From: Sulfurovum sp.
Lineage (GTDB): Bacteria; Campylobacterota; Campylobacteria; Campylobacterales; Sulfurovaceae
Direction: 5' to 3'
Assembly: GCA_016744875.1 (NCBI GenBank)
Contig: JADGDL010000044.1
Span: 1-15,595 of the forward strand
DNA: 15,595 bases
This document shows, in pieces, positions 1 to 7,363 of this stretch. Both the position numbers and the translations under genes were made by a program. Position 1 is the stretch's first letter; every line of letters begins with the position of its first letter. The notes beneath the pieces were generated by a model. It worked only from the letters and a program-made list of their open reading frames with translations. It was not told the origin of the DNA and did not search any database.

Positions 1-1
1 T

Positions 2-37
2 TTCGAACAAATTCTTGAATCTCCAAACAAAGCGTAA
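2..37 (+). CDS. 3' end of an upstream gene (partial)
   Basis: The frame starting at base 2 reads FEQILESPNKA and stops at TAA 35-37, just before a good terminator hairpin at 51-73. The short peptide has ordinary composition. Only 11 residues are visible, so the family cannot be named. The frame starting at base 3 is also open to a TAA at 42-44, so the choice of frame is not certain. Confidence 0.45.
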   Translation, partial: FEQILESPNKA

Positions 38-50
38 TACCTAAGATCAC

Positions 51-91
51 AACTGCACCCTTTGGGTGCGGTTGTATGTTAGTCTTTTTTT
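51..91 (+). terminator. Rho-independent terminator
   Basis: AACTGCACCC (51-60) pairs with GGGTGCGGTT (64-73) around a TTT loop, with one G-T pair, giving a GC-rich stem. A T-run follows at 85-91, about 11 bases after the stem, which is farther than usual. It probably ends transcription of the gene finishing at 37. Confidence 0.7.
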
Positions 92-122
92 AATACCTGT
101 TAGACTTCTTTCCTAACCATTG

Positions 123-137
123 TAATCCTCAGGATTA
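123..137. promoter_or_regulatory. Palindrome upstream of the COG0523 gene (possible operator)
   Basis: TAATCCT and AGGATTA are perfect inverted 7-base arms around a single C, centred about 65 bases before the ATG at 195. The size and position suit a dimeric repressor site. It does not look like a standard Fur or Zur box as I know them. Operator function is inference. Confidence 0.35.
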
Positions 138-194
138 TGAAAGCAGTTTATTACAAACATTCACTCAAAACAATCTAACTTTTAAGGCACAGTC

Positions 195-1166
195 ATGATA
201 CAATCATTTATTATTACAGGATTTCTAGGTGTTGGTAAAACCACCATGCTCACCAATACGGTTCAAAAATATTTTGCTGATAAAAAAGTTGCTATTGTCG
301 TAAACGAATTTGGTGATATTGGTATTGACGGTAATATCCTAAGTAATGTATACAGTGAAGTTCTTGAAATATCTGAAGGCTGTATTTGTTGTCAATTAGC
401 TGAAGAATTTGAAAGCGGGGTACTTGAGATCATAGAGAAATACAACCCTGAGATCATATTTGTAGAAACATCAGGTGCATCTGAACCTTTCCCTATCTTT
501 TTATCTATGCAAAACCTTGGTATCTCTGTTGAAGGTGTTATTTGTGTGGTTGATTCTAAGAACATGGCTTCATACAAAGACAATTCAACAGCTCAATACC
601 AAATTGGTGGTTCAAATATAATCGTGTTAAACAAAACTGATTTAGTCAATGAAGATGAATTAGAAGTGGTTAAAAAAGACGTGATTGATATAAAAAATGA
701 ATTTAATATCAAAAATACGCTTACGGGTAAAACGATATTTAATAACTTTGTTATCAACAAAGCGCAACATGGTATGGTAAATAAAGAAGTGTTTGAAGGT
801 GTTTACCGTATAGATGAGATCATTGGTATGGCAAAAGACTATCAGCACCCAGATCACACCAGTAAAGACTCGATCACCCAGAAAGTAGCTTACCTCAAGG
901 AAGACATTGAGTTTAATGACATAGATGAAGTACTTAAGACGATTCCAAAAAGTATTTACAGGGTAAAAGGTGTAGTGAAAGTGAAAGACGTTCCTAACCC
1001 TATGGTGATCAATTACTCATTTGGTAATGTTTCATATGAAGAATTGGAAGAGTATAAAGAACCGTCTATTATGATATTTATCGGAGAAGCAATAGACAAG
1101 GATGTTAATCTCTTGTGTGATAAGTATGATTTTTTAAATATCCCCAAATTTAGAGTTAGCAAGTAG
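195..1166 (+). CDS. COG0523 (CobW/YjiA-type) metallochaperone GTPase
   Basis: This is a 323-residue cytosolic G3E-family GTPase of the CobW/COG0523 group, whose members deliver metals (zinc, cobalt, iron) to client proteins using GTP. Visible motifs in order: Walker A GFLGVGKTT (residues 9-17), NEFG (37-40), the metal-binding CxCC in GCICC (62-66), ETSGASEP (91-98), VVDS (118-121) and the guanine-specificity motif NKTD (146-149). The last ~80 residues, from about IYRVKG, fit the small CobW C-terminal domain. There is no His-rich tail, so the metal cannot be guessed. The ATG has AAGG (184-187) seven bases upstream. The gene stands alone between a terminator and a long leader; the palindrome at 123-137 may control it. 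Length is normal and all G motifs are intact. Confidence 0.9.
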   Translation: MIQSFIITGFLGVGKTTMLTNTVQKYFADKKVAIVVNEFGDIGIDGNILSNVYSEVLEISEGCICCQLAEEFESGVLEIIEKYNPEIIFVETSGASEPFPIFLSMQNLGISVEGVICVVDSKNMASYKDNSTAQYQIGGSNIIVLNKTDLVNEDELEVVKKDVIDIKNEFNIKNTLTGKTIFNNFVINKAQHGMVNKEVFEGVYRIDEIIGMAKDYQHPDHTSKDSITQKVAYLKEDIEFNDIDEVLKTIPKSIYRVKGVVKVKDVPNPMVINYSFGNVSYEELEEYKEPSIMIFIGEAIDKDVNLLCDKYDFLNIPKFRVSK

Positions 1167-1565
1167 ATCAGCGCAATCACTTTTTCATTGATATAACTTC
1201 TCCCAGAAGTATTTAGCTACTAAGTATTATCTAGTAGCTGCAATGCAACAAATTTCAAAGTAACATTTTTCCATACTATATTTAGTTTTCACATATAGAT
1301 CACATATAAATGTTACTATATGAGTCTATGTATCTATGTATCAATATAATTTAAAATTATTGAGACACATTTTTTTGCATATATACACATAAATAGGCAC
1401 TTTTAGCAGTAATGGTTTTAAATATTGCTAATTATGACACTTTTATAGGCTCAAATTGTAACAGGTAGTACTTTTAAAGGTAAGGTATTATAGCAATTTA
1501 ATAAATATATTATAATTTGATAGTATAATCGTATTAACTTTTTTGTATATTATAAGGAGCAAAAC
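1167..1565 (+). promoter_or_regulatory. Long AT-rich leader of the oxidoreductase operon
   Basis: This stretch of about 400 bases has no convincing gene. It contains a perfect inverted repeat AGCTACTA (1215-1222) / TAGTAGCT (1232-1239) without a T-tract, which may mark the end of the COG0523 transcript. It also holds short repeats: CACATATA at 1290 and 1301, TCTATGTA twice in tandem at 1325-1340, and CACTTTTA at 1398 and 1438 with a related TACTTTTA at 1469. Two TATAAT boxes lie at 1511-1516 and 1524-1529, either of which could be the -10 of the operon. The ribosome site AAGGAG sits at 1554-1559 before the ATG at 1566. Confidence 0.55.
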
Positions 1566-2279
1566 ATGTTAAAAAAAGTCGTCGAAGGACCCGCTGGATA
1601 TATGCCTGCGTCAGCACCAGAAATGGGTGTTGAACTTGCACCAGAAGGTCAAGCTTTACTTTACGGTAACGCGGTAACACCAGAAGAGGCAATGAGAGAT
1701 GCTGCTAAAGCATTATTAACTAAAAAGAACCCAACAATTTTCCCTGGGCCACAAGTTTTGTGGGACTGGAAAGCTGATGTTGCGGAAAAGTCTGCAGCTA
1801 TCTTAGATCTTGCATCTGAGATTCCTAACTGTAAGATCATCCCTATGCCAGATTACAGACCTAAATATCCAAAAATTGATGTTAAGGCTGAAATCAACCC
1901 TAACCACCCGAACCTAACAATCCTTGATAATAAAATCGATGCTTGTATTTTTGTAGGTGTACACTGTCACTATGCGAACCTATCACTTAGAATGATTCGT
2001 GCTGGTACTAGCTGTTATACAGTTGCATTATGTGCTTATATGGGACATGAAGAAGCAATGGCATCAATTAGAGATCTACATGCATCTGATATTCAGAGAT
2101 TTAAAGAGATTGTAATTGAAGAAAGAAATAACCTAGGCATTGAGTGGGAAACTACTCTACCACCTGAAAATCCATCTTTGGAAGAAGAGGATAATGGTAC
2201 ATTATCACCAGCAGATTATGGCGAGTATAGAAGTCTCATCATATCTAGAAAAGGTGAACATGTTGCAGATGTTGAATAA
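1566..2279 (+). CDS. 2-oxoacid:ferredoxin oxidoreductase, CODH-epsilon-like accessory subunit
   Basis: A 237-residue protein and first gene of the five-gene operon. I recognise it as resembling the carbon monoxide dehydrogenase beta / acetyl-CoA synthase epsilon subunit family, here as an accessory subunit of a 2-oxoacid:ferredoxin oxidoreductase. It has a central alpha/beta region (about 55-170) with FPGPQVLWDWK (59-69) and a hydrophobic strand ACIFVGVHC (126-134). It lacks clustered cysteines and so does not itself bind a ferredoxin-type cluster. The gene order matches the five-subunit enzymes of Hydrogenobacter thermophilus (forDABGE, porEDABG), where the D subunit precedes alpha; on that analogy this is subunit D. 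A strong AAGGAG precedes the ATG, and the next gene starts 12 bases after the stop. The molecular role of this subunit is not evident from sequence. Confidence 0.75.
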   Translation: MLKKVVEGPAGYMPASAPEMGVELAPEGQALLYGNAVTPEEAMRDAAKALLTKKNPTIFPGPQVLWDWKADVAEKSAAILDLASEIPNCKIIPMPDYRPKYPKIDVKAEINPNHPNLTILDNKIDACIFVGVHCHYANLSLRMIRAGTSCYTVALCAYMGHEEAMASIRDLHASDIQRFKEIVIEERNNLGIEWETTLPPENPSLEEEDNGTLSPADYGEYRSLIISRKGEHVADVE

Positions 2280-2291
2280 AGGAGAATTAAT

Positions 2292-3482
2292 ATGAGTTAT
2301 TTAGATGATGGAAGACCACAACCAGTAAAAAAACTAGTAGATATGAACTACCTGTTAAAGGAAGCTCCAAGAGAGAAACACTTTATTACAGGTGCTCAGG
2401 CAATGGCGGAAGCTGTCAAAAGAGCAAATGTAGATATGGCGATTGCTTATCCTATTACACCACAATCAGAGGTAATGCACCTTGTTGGTGATATCTTTGC
2501 ACAAGGTCATATTAAAGAGTACTATAGAGCTGAAGAAGAACTTGGAACGATGTCAGCTATTGCAGGTGCTGCAAGAGCAGGTGTTCGTTTATTTACAGCA
2601 ACATCAGGACCAGGACTTCTTAGAGGTCTAGAAGCGATCGTTTCATGGTCAGGACATAGAGTTCCAGCTGTACTTGGAATCTTGACGCGTGTTGTAAATG
2701 CACCGTTATCGATCCAGCCTGATAATATCGAAATGGCATACATGATGCACTGTGGTGCTGTAATGCTTCATGCTGAAAACCAGCAAGATACATTCGACAT
2801 GACATTGGCAGCATTTGCTATTACAGAAAAAGTTGATGTATATATTCCAGTTGCAGTTGCTACAGAAGGTTTCTTCGTAACACACGCAAAAGGTTACGTT
2901 GATATGATGTCTGAAGATCTAGCATTGAATGATTTTGATCCAGTTGCTGCACCAGTTCCGGCTATGGATAATGAAACTCCACCAGCTAGAATTCAAAGAG
3001 ATGCTCCAGTTCAAAAGTCAAACTTTATGTCTTACCTGATTCACTCAGTATGGCAACAAGAGATCTGGGATTCAAACAAGCGTGCAATGAAATATATCTA
3101 TGAGTACCTTGGTGGACCAATTGAAGTTCAAAACCCTGAAGCTGATGTATTTGTTGTTGCTTCTGGTTGTGCTGCTGCACAAGCTAGAGAAGCATGGAGA
3201 TATTCACAAGAAGATGGTTTGAGTGTTGGTCTTATCAAAGTAAGAGCAATTAGACCATTCCCAATTAATGAAATCAGAGAAGCGACTAAGAATGCTACGG
3301 CACTTATCGTTCCTGAACATAACATTATTGGTTGGTTATCTAAAGAGATCAAAGCTGCGATTCCAAATGGTGGTATTGTTGTAGAAGGTCCAAGAGTATA
3401 TGGTGGTATGACATTACCGGTTGAGTTGATTATGAAAGAAATTCATGATGCTCTTGGTTTAGAATACGAACTAAATTTATAA
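2292..3482 (+). CDS. 2-oxoacid:ferredoxin oxidoreductase alpha subunit
   Basis: A 396-residue alpha subunit of a thiamine-diphosphate, iron-sulfur 2-oxoacid oxidoreductase, which in rTCA organisms fixes CO2 using reduced ferredoxin. Visible: the family motif YPITPQSE (53-60) with the substrate-contacting threonine T56, glutamates in RAEEELG (79-85) at the position of the TPP-activating Glu, TATSGPGL (102-109), and LTRVVNAPLSI (131-141), whose arginine sits where pyruvate enzymes hold the substrate carboxylate. The C-terminal part (from about 280, with KVRAIRPFP and PEHNIIG) is the transketolase C-like domain. The NAPLSI segment looks more like pyruvate than KorA-type 2-oxoglutarate enzymes, but the operon order equals forDABGE, a 2-oxoglutarate enzyme in Hydrogenobacter, so substrate is left open. 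AAGGAG precedes the ATG. Confidence 0.88.
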   Translation: MSYLDDGRPQPVKKLVDMNYLLKEAPREKHFITGAQAMAEAVKRANVDMAIAYPITPQSEVMHLVGDIFAQGHIKEYYRAEEELGTMSAIAGAARAGVRLFTATSGPGLLRGLEAIVSWSGHRVPAVLGILTRVVNAPLSIQPDNIEMAYMMHCGAVMLHAENQQDTFDMTLAAFAITEKVDVYIPVAVATEGFFVTHAKGYVDMMSEDLALNDFDPVAAPVPAMDNETPPARIQRDAPVQKSNFMSYLIHSVWQQEIWDSNKRAMKYIYEYLGGPIEVQNPEADVFVVASGCAAAQAREAWRYSQEDGLSVGLIKVRAIRPFPINEIREATKNATALIVPEHNIIGWLSKEIKAAIPNGGIVVEGPRVYGGMTLPVELIMKEIHDALGLEYELNL

Positions 3483-3494
3483 GAAGGGAATAAG

Positions 3495-4400
3495 ATGAGT
3501 TTAAAATATATAACACCCGCAGAGAGATTTAAAAGATACTTGCCAAAAGATTATGTAGAACTAGTTGACTACGGTCCATTTGGTAAATCACAAGAAGAAG
3601 CTGGTCCAGGTAATATGGGACAGTTCAAAGAGCTAGTAGAAGAACACCCAATGTGTTCTGGTTGTTGGATGGCATATTACATCAGATTGATTTTTGCTTC
3701 ACTTCCATGTCCTGAAGAAACTGTAACACTTGGTACAGCTGGTTGTGGTCGTTTGGCGATCTCTCAAGCTGCAGTTCCATTTATTTACGGTAACTACGGT
3801 GACCAAAATGCAATGGCTTCTGGTTTAACACGTGCATTTAGACTACGTTTCCCAGATAAAACTAAAGATGTTATTACTATCGCCGGTGACGGTGGTACAA
3901 TGGATATCGGTTTCTCTATGACTATGCACTCATGGATCCGTGGTGAAAAATTTACTACGATCATGCTTGATAACGAAGTTTACGGAAACACTGGTGGTCA
4001 AGAGTCTGGTATGTCACCAAAAGGTGCTGTACTTAAAATGGCTCCACTTGGTAAAAAAGGTGAAAAAATGCCTGCAACTTCTTTAGCGCAAGCTGCTGGT
4101 TGTGTGTATACTGTTAGAATGTCACCTACAAACATCAAAAAAGCTGCGAAGATCATCAGAAGAGCGATCTTTGTTGCTAGAGAAGTAGGACCTACGTTTA
4201 TTCATGCTTACACTTCATGTAACATTGAGTACTCTATCCCTACTGAAGATGTATTCCAGGATGCTAAAGATAAAGAGAAAACTAGATTTACATTTGAAGA
4301 ATATATGACAGATGCAGCGAAAGAAGTAATCGATCGTGTTGAAGCTGAAGAAAAAGCAGCCAGACAAGCAAGAAAAGCTGCGAAAGCAGAAGAGGTATAA
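3495..4400 (+). CDS. 2-oxoacid:ferredoxin oxidoreductase beta subunit (TPP and [4Fe-4S])
   Basis: A 301-residue TPP-binding subunit. The TPP motif is GDGGTMDIG (131-139) followed by NEVYGNTGGQ (160-169). Four cysteines fit the proximal [4Fe-4S] cluster of this family: C54 and C57 (CSGC), C84 in TAGCGRL and C242 in YTSCNIEY. The order and spacing agree with pyruvate-type beta subunits. The last ~20 residues form an Ala/Lys/Glu-rich tail that probably extends as a charged helix. It starts 12 bases after alpha with AGAAGGG as ribosome site, and its stop lies one base before the ATG of gamma, so the two are likely translationally coupled. It acts in the cytosol with the alpha, gamma and ferredoxin subunits. 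Confidence 0.9.
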   Translation: MSLKYITPAERFKRYLPKDYVELVDYGPFGKSQEEAGPGNMGQFKELVEEHPMCSGCWMAYYIRLIFASLPCPEETVTLGTAGCGRLAISQAAVPFIYGNYGDQNAMASGLTRAFRLRFPDKTKDVITIAGDGGTMDIGFSMTMHSWIRGEKFTTIMLDNEVYGNTGGQESGMSPKGAVLKMAPLGKKGEKMPATSLAQAAGCVYTVRMSPTNIKKAAKIIRRAIFVAREVGPTFIHAYTSCNIEYSIPTEDVFQDAKDKEKTRFTFEEYMTDAAKEVIDRVEAEEKAARQARKAAKAEEV

Positions 4401-4401
4401 T

Positions 4402-5103
4402 ATGGCTGAGAAAAAAAGATATAACATAAGAATCTCTGGACTAGGTGGACAAGGTGTTGTTACCACTGCTCACATCCTTGGTTCTACAATGGACAACGCA
4501 GGTAAATATGCATCATTGGTACCATTTTTTGGTTCTGAAAAAAGAATGGCACCTGTTGAAGCGTACGTTAGAGCTTCAACAGAGCCAATCTATGAAGTAG
4601 GTGAAGTTGTTTACCCTGATATTATTATGATCTACCATGCACAAGTTGTTACTCACGGTAAATCATACACAATGCCTTTCTATACAGGTTTGAAGCCGAA
4701 CTCTTTGATCATTATTAACACGGACAGAGATGTTCTTGAGCCTGAAGATCTTGAAGTACTTAGAAACCTCAATGCAAAAGTAGTACAATTTGATGCTACT
4801 TTACTAGCACAGAAAATTGCTGGTACTGAACTTGCAACGAACATGGCTATGATGGGTATGCTTCTTGGACTTACTAAACTTGTAAACGAAGATAACATCG
4901 AAAAAGCGGTAAAAGAGAGATTCTTAGGAAATTCATTTGTTGCTTCTGGTGGTACAGCTGCTCTAGATTCAGCTATCGAGAAAAAGTTTAAGAAAAAAGA
5001 AGAACTACTTGCTAAAAACATGGAAGTTATCAACAAAACTTTTGAGATGGCAGATCAAGTAGATATGACTACTGACGACTTAGTTGTTCAGTTTGACGTG
5101 TAA
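4402..5103 (+). CDS. 2-oxoacid:ferredoxin oxidoreductase gamma subunit
   Basis: A 233-residue gamma subunit (2-oxoacid:acceptor oxidoreductase gamma domain, PF01558 type), which in the characterised enzymes forms the CoA-binding domain. The N-terminus carries the signature ISGLGGQGVVT near residues 10-20, and the rest is the expected alpha/beta fold, ending in an Asp-rich tail. I chose the ATG at 4402 because GAGG lies just upstream, the protein then begins MAEKKRYNIRISG, and the start falls one base after the beta stop. A longer reading from 4336 would overlap beta by 65 bases and add a Lys-rich stretch that is only the beta sequence in another frame. The next gene starts 15 bases downstream. 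Confidence 0.9.
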   Translation: MAEKKRYNIRISGLGGQGVVTTAHILGSTMDNAGKYASLVPFFGSEKRMAPVEAYVRASTEPIYEVGEVVYPDIIMIYHAQVVTHGKSYTMPFYTGLKPNSLIIINTDRDVLEPEDLEVLRNLNAKVVQFDATLLAQKIAGTELATNMAMMGMLLGLTKLVNEDNIEKAVKERFLGNSFVASGGTAALDSAIEKKFKKKEELLAKNMEVINKTFEMADQVDMTTDDLVVQFDV

Positions 5104-5118
5104 TAAGGAAGGAATAGA

Positions 5119-5343
5119 ATGTATTATGTAGCAAAAGTAGATGCAGACAAATGTGCTGAGTATAAATGTACAACTTGTACTTTATACTGTCCAGAGGCCA
5201 ATACACTAATGTTTGACAAAGTGAATAACACTTCTTGGGTTGATGCAGATAGATGTAAAGGATGTGCAATTTGTGTATACGTATGTAGTGACATGCTTAG
5301 CCGTGATTGTATTACAATGGAAATGAACGTACCTGCAGAATAG
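5119..5343 (+). CDS. 2-oxoacid:ferredoxin oxidoreductase ferredoxin-like subunit, 2x[4Fe-4S]
   Basis: A 74-residue ferredoxin-like protein with two four-cysteine sets. The second is canonical: C46, C49, C52 and C56 (Cx2Cx2Cx3C). The first is C12, C17, C20 and C24-P25, i.e. Cx4Cx2Cx3CP, with two extra residues in the first gap. As the electron-transfer subunit it should pass electrons between the TPP/[4Fe-4S] beta subunit and soluble ferredoxin. By gene order it corresponds to the E subunit of forDABGE. AAGGAAGG (5105-5112) precedes the ATG, and a terminator hairpin follows the stop, so this is the last gene of the operon. Confidence 0.88.
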   Translation: MYYVAKVDADKCAEYKCTTCTLYCPEANTLMFDKVNNTSWVDADRCKGCAICVYVCSDMLSRDCITMEMNVPAE

Positions 5344-5358
5344 TAATAATCAGCAGAT

Positions 5359-5381
5359 GAGTCACCCTCTTGGGTGACTTT
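5359..5381 (+). terminator. Terminator of the oxidoreductase operon
   Basis: AGTCACCC (5360-5367) pairs with GGGTGACT (5372-5379) around TCTT, a strong 8-bp stem sixteen bases after the stop at 5343. Only a short T-run (5379-5381) follows, so it may end transcription inefficiently. Confidence 0.65.
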
Positions 5382-5545
5382 AACAGATAATATCTCCTAT
5401 TATCTAACAACCTAAATATGTATACAATTATTTTATGAAATTAACTTCAAAACTACAGAAGAACCTTTATATTACTTAAAGTTTTTAAAATCTTAATTTT
5501 ATAGAATAATGATAGAATTACGCAATTAAAAGTAAAAGGATTGTA

Positions 5546-6802
5546 GTGAAAATTACAGTAAAAAAAATAGACGATATAAACTTTATTATGAGTGGTACTG
5601 TGGATAACAGTGTGATCGAAGACAAGGTCGCCAGCCTTAAAGAGCAAGCAGCTAAAGTAGAAAACAGTGATGATTCTACAGAAGATAATATTGAGCAAGA
5701 TGCAGCAGGACAAGTCTTTAAAGAGTTCATTGATGCTGGGATCAAAGAAGGTAACTTGGATGTTGGAAGTATTTTAGGTCAACCTGCACTTAAACAGTAT
5801 GAACAACAAGATGATTGTATTTACTTTGAAGTAGAAGTTGCTGTGAGTCCTGAAATTAATGTTGACATTGATTATAATGAGATCGCACCTTCTTACATTA
5901 AACCTACTGCGAATCCTGAAGCTGTAGATGCTAAACTTCTAGAATTTGCTCAAAAACAAGCGCCATTTACAAAGATCGAAAATGCAAAGCCGATTGAAAA
6001 TGGTGATGTTGCTGTTATTGATTTTACAGGTTATATAGATGATAAAGCTTTTGAAGGTGGTAGCGCTGAGAAGTTTAACATCAAAGTAGGTTCTAATCAA
6101 TTTATACCTGGATTTGAAGAACAACTTATAGGTATGGAATATGGTGAAGAAAGAGATGTTATCGTAAGTTTCCCAAAAGATTATTCATCAGATGATCTAG
6201 CGGGTAAAGAAGCTAAATTTGTTGTAAAACTTCATGAAATTCAAGAACAAAAAGCGGTAATGATAGATGATGCTTTTGCAAAAAAAGTGCTTCAAAAACC
6301 TGATGCAACACTTGAGACGCTAAAAGCACAATTTTCAGAACAGGTAACAGCAGAAGAACTTTCACAAACCTATATGAGTGAGCTTAAACCAAAAATTGTA
6401 TCTGCTTTACTTGAAAAATTTGACTTTACCTTACCTAACAATGTTGTAGAACAAGAAATAGATGCAAAGGTACGTGAAAAGACAAGAGGATTCACTGAAG
6501 AGCAACATAAGGCGTATATGGAAGATAAGGGTAAATTTAAAGAGCTTAGAGAGTCAGTACGTGATGAGGCAAGACAAAGCATTAAAAAGGCTCTTATCGT
6601 TGAAGCATTAGCTAAAAAAGAGGGCATTGACGTGCATGAGCAGGAAGTAATTGCTGCACTGGGTTACCAAGCTACGATGACTGGTCAAGATCCACAGGCA
6701 TTAGTGAAATACTACCAGGATAATAACTTAATGACATCGGCGAAAATGGGACTAACTGAAGACAAACTTTTTGGACATATCCTTGGATTTCATAAAGCAT
6801 AA
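5546..6802 (+). CDS. tig: Trigger factor (ribosome-associated chaperone / PPIase), divergent N-terminus
   Basis: A 418-residue trigger factor, the chaperone and peptidyl-prolyl isomerase that receives nascent chains at the ribosome exit. The order is an N-terminal domain (1 to ~115), an FKBP-like PPIase domain (about 151-232, including DVAVIDFTGYIDD and FIPGFEEQLIGMEYGEERDV within the expected region) and a helical C-terminal chaperone domain. The N-terminal domain is odd: the ribosome-docking signature GFRxGxxP, expected near residues 38-50, is absent, and an acidic stretch ENSDDSTEDNIEQD (39-52) stands there instead. Translation starts at GTG 5546 with AAAAGGA (5534-5540) five bases upstream; no ATG fits. 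It is monocistronic. Confidence is high for the family, lower that it docks on ribosomes normally. Confidence 0.88.
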   Translation: MKITVKKIDDINFIMSGTVDNSVIEDKVASLKEQAAKVENSDDSTEDNIEQDAAGQVFKEFIDAGIKEGNLDVGSILGQPALKQYEQQDDCIYFEVEVAVSPEINVDIDYNEIAPSYIKPTANPEAVDAKLLEFAQKQAPFTKIENAKPIENGDVAVIDFTGYIDDKAFEGGSAEKFNIKVGSNQFIPGFEEQLIGMEYGEERDVIVSFPKDYSSDDLAGKEAKFVVKLHEIQEQKAVMIDDAFAKKVLQKPDATLETLKAQFSEQVTAEELSQTYMSELKPKIVSALLEKFDFTLPNNVVEQEIDAKVREKTRGFTEEQHKAYMEDKGKFKELRESVRDEARQSIKKALIVEALAKKEGIDVHEQEVIAALGYQATMTGQDPQALVKYYQDNNLMTSAKMGLTEDKLFGHILGFHKA

Positions 6803-6863
6803 ATAATCAATTAGCTGTATCACTCACTTGGTAGCTATCACTGCCTTAGTGGTATAGTTTAGC

Positions 6864-6869
6864 TATACT
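6864..6869 (+). promoter_or_regulatory. -10 box of the first truncated hemoglobin gene
   Basis: TATACT lies 26 bases upstream of the ATG at 6895, giving a short leader with AGGAG at 6885-6889. No -35 box is evident, as is common in Campylobacterota. A short inverted repeat (CACT 6839-6842 / AGTG 6848-6851) lies just upstream. Confidence 0.45.
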
Positions 6870-6894
6870 GAAACTATTAATATTAGGAGTTACT

Positions 6895-7296
6895 ATGCTT
6901 TATGATACAGTTGACAGACCTAAAATAGAAGAATTGGTACGTAAGTTTTATACCACTGTACTTGAAGATGAAATGCTAGCCCCTATTTTCATTAAGGCAT
7001 TAGGTGATGATCTTAAAAATGGAAAATGGCATGAACATTTAAATACACTCTATAACTTTTGGATGTTAATGATGACTGGGATATCATCCTATGGAGGCCA
7101 TCCTTATCCACCTCACGCTTTTTTAGGACTGACCAATAGAGATGTATTTGAGAGATGGTTAGAGCTTTTTAAAAAGACGCTTGATGAATTGTTTATCCCA
7201 GAGATTGCTGATAAATTCTATAAAAAAGCAGATGTACTTGCAGAACAGTTTATCGCAAATCTTGGAATCGATGAGGATGATGAGGATGACGACTAA
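6895..7296 (+). CDS. Group III truncated hemoglobin, copy 1
   Basis: A 133-residue globin of the group III truncated type, like Campylobacter Ctb, a family linked to O2 and NO binding. FY at residues 18-19 supplies the B10 tyrosine, WHEH (45-48) lies in the distal E-helix region, and H74 in PPHAFLG aligns with the proximal histidine of the family motif AHMKLP. DVFERWLELF follows as the conserved G-helix start. The C-terminus ends in an acidic run (DEDDEDDD) beyond the normal globin end. AGGAG precedes the ATG. It has its own promoter and lies just upstream of a close paralog. The role (O2 supply, NO detoxification or sensing) cannot be told from sequence. Confidence 0.88.
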   Translation: MLYDTVDRPKIEELVRKFYTTVLEDEMLAPIFIKALGDDLKNGKWHEHLNTLYNFWMLMMTGISSYGGHPYPPHAFLGLTNRDVFERWLELFKKTLDELFIPEIADKFYKKADVLAEQFIANLGIDEDDEDDD

Positions 7297-7329
7297 TTGA
7301 CAGTTATCAATAGTGGAAGTCTAAACTAC

Positions 7330-7338
7330 TGCTATAAT
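7330..7338 (+). promoter_or_regulatory. Extended -10 box of the second truncated hemoglobin gene
   Basis: TGCTATAAT is an extended -10 element 25 bases before the ATG at 7364. The same nine bases recur upstream of the third hemoglobin gene at 14495-14503. AGGAG lies at 7354-7358. Confidence 0.6.
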
Positions 7339-7363
7339 TTCATTTTTAATAATAGGAGATACC

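Noticed and set aside
4680..5036. 118-residue minus-strand frame inside the gamma-subunit gene
   Set aside because: Ser/Phe-rich shadow of a well-supported gene on the other strand, with no ribosome site or recognisable domain.
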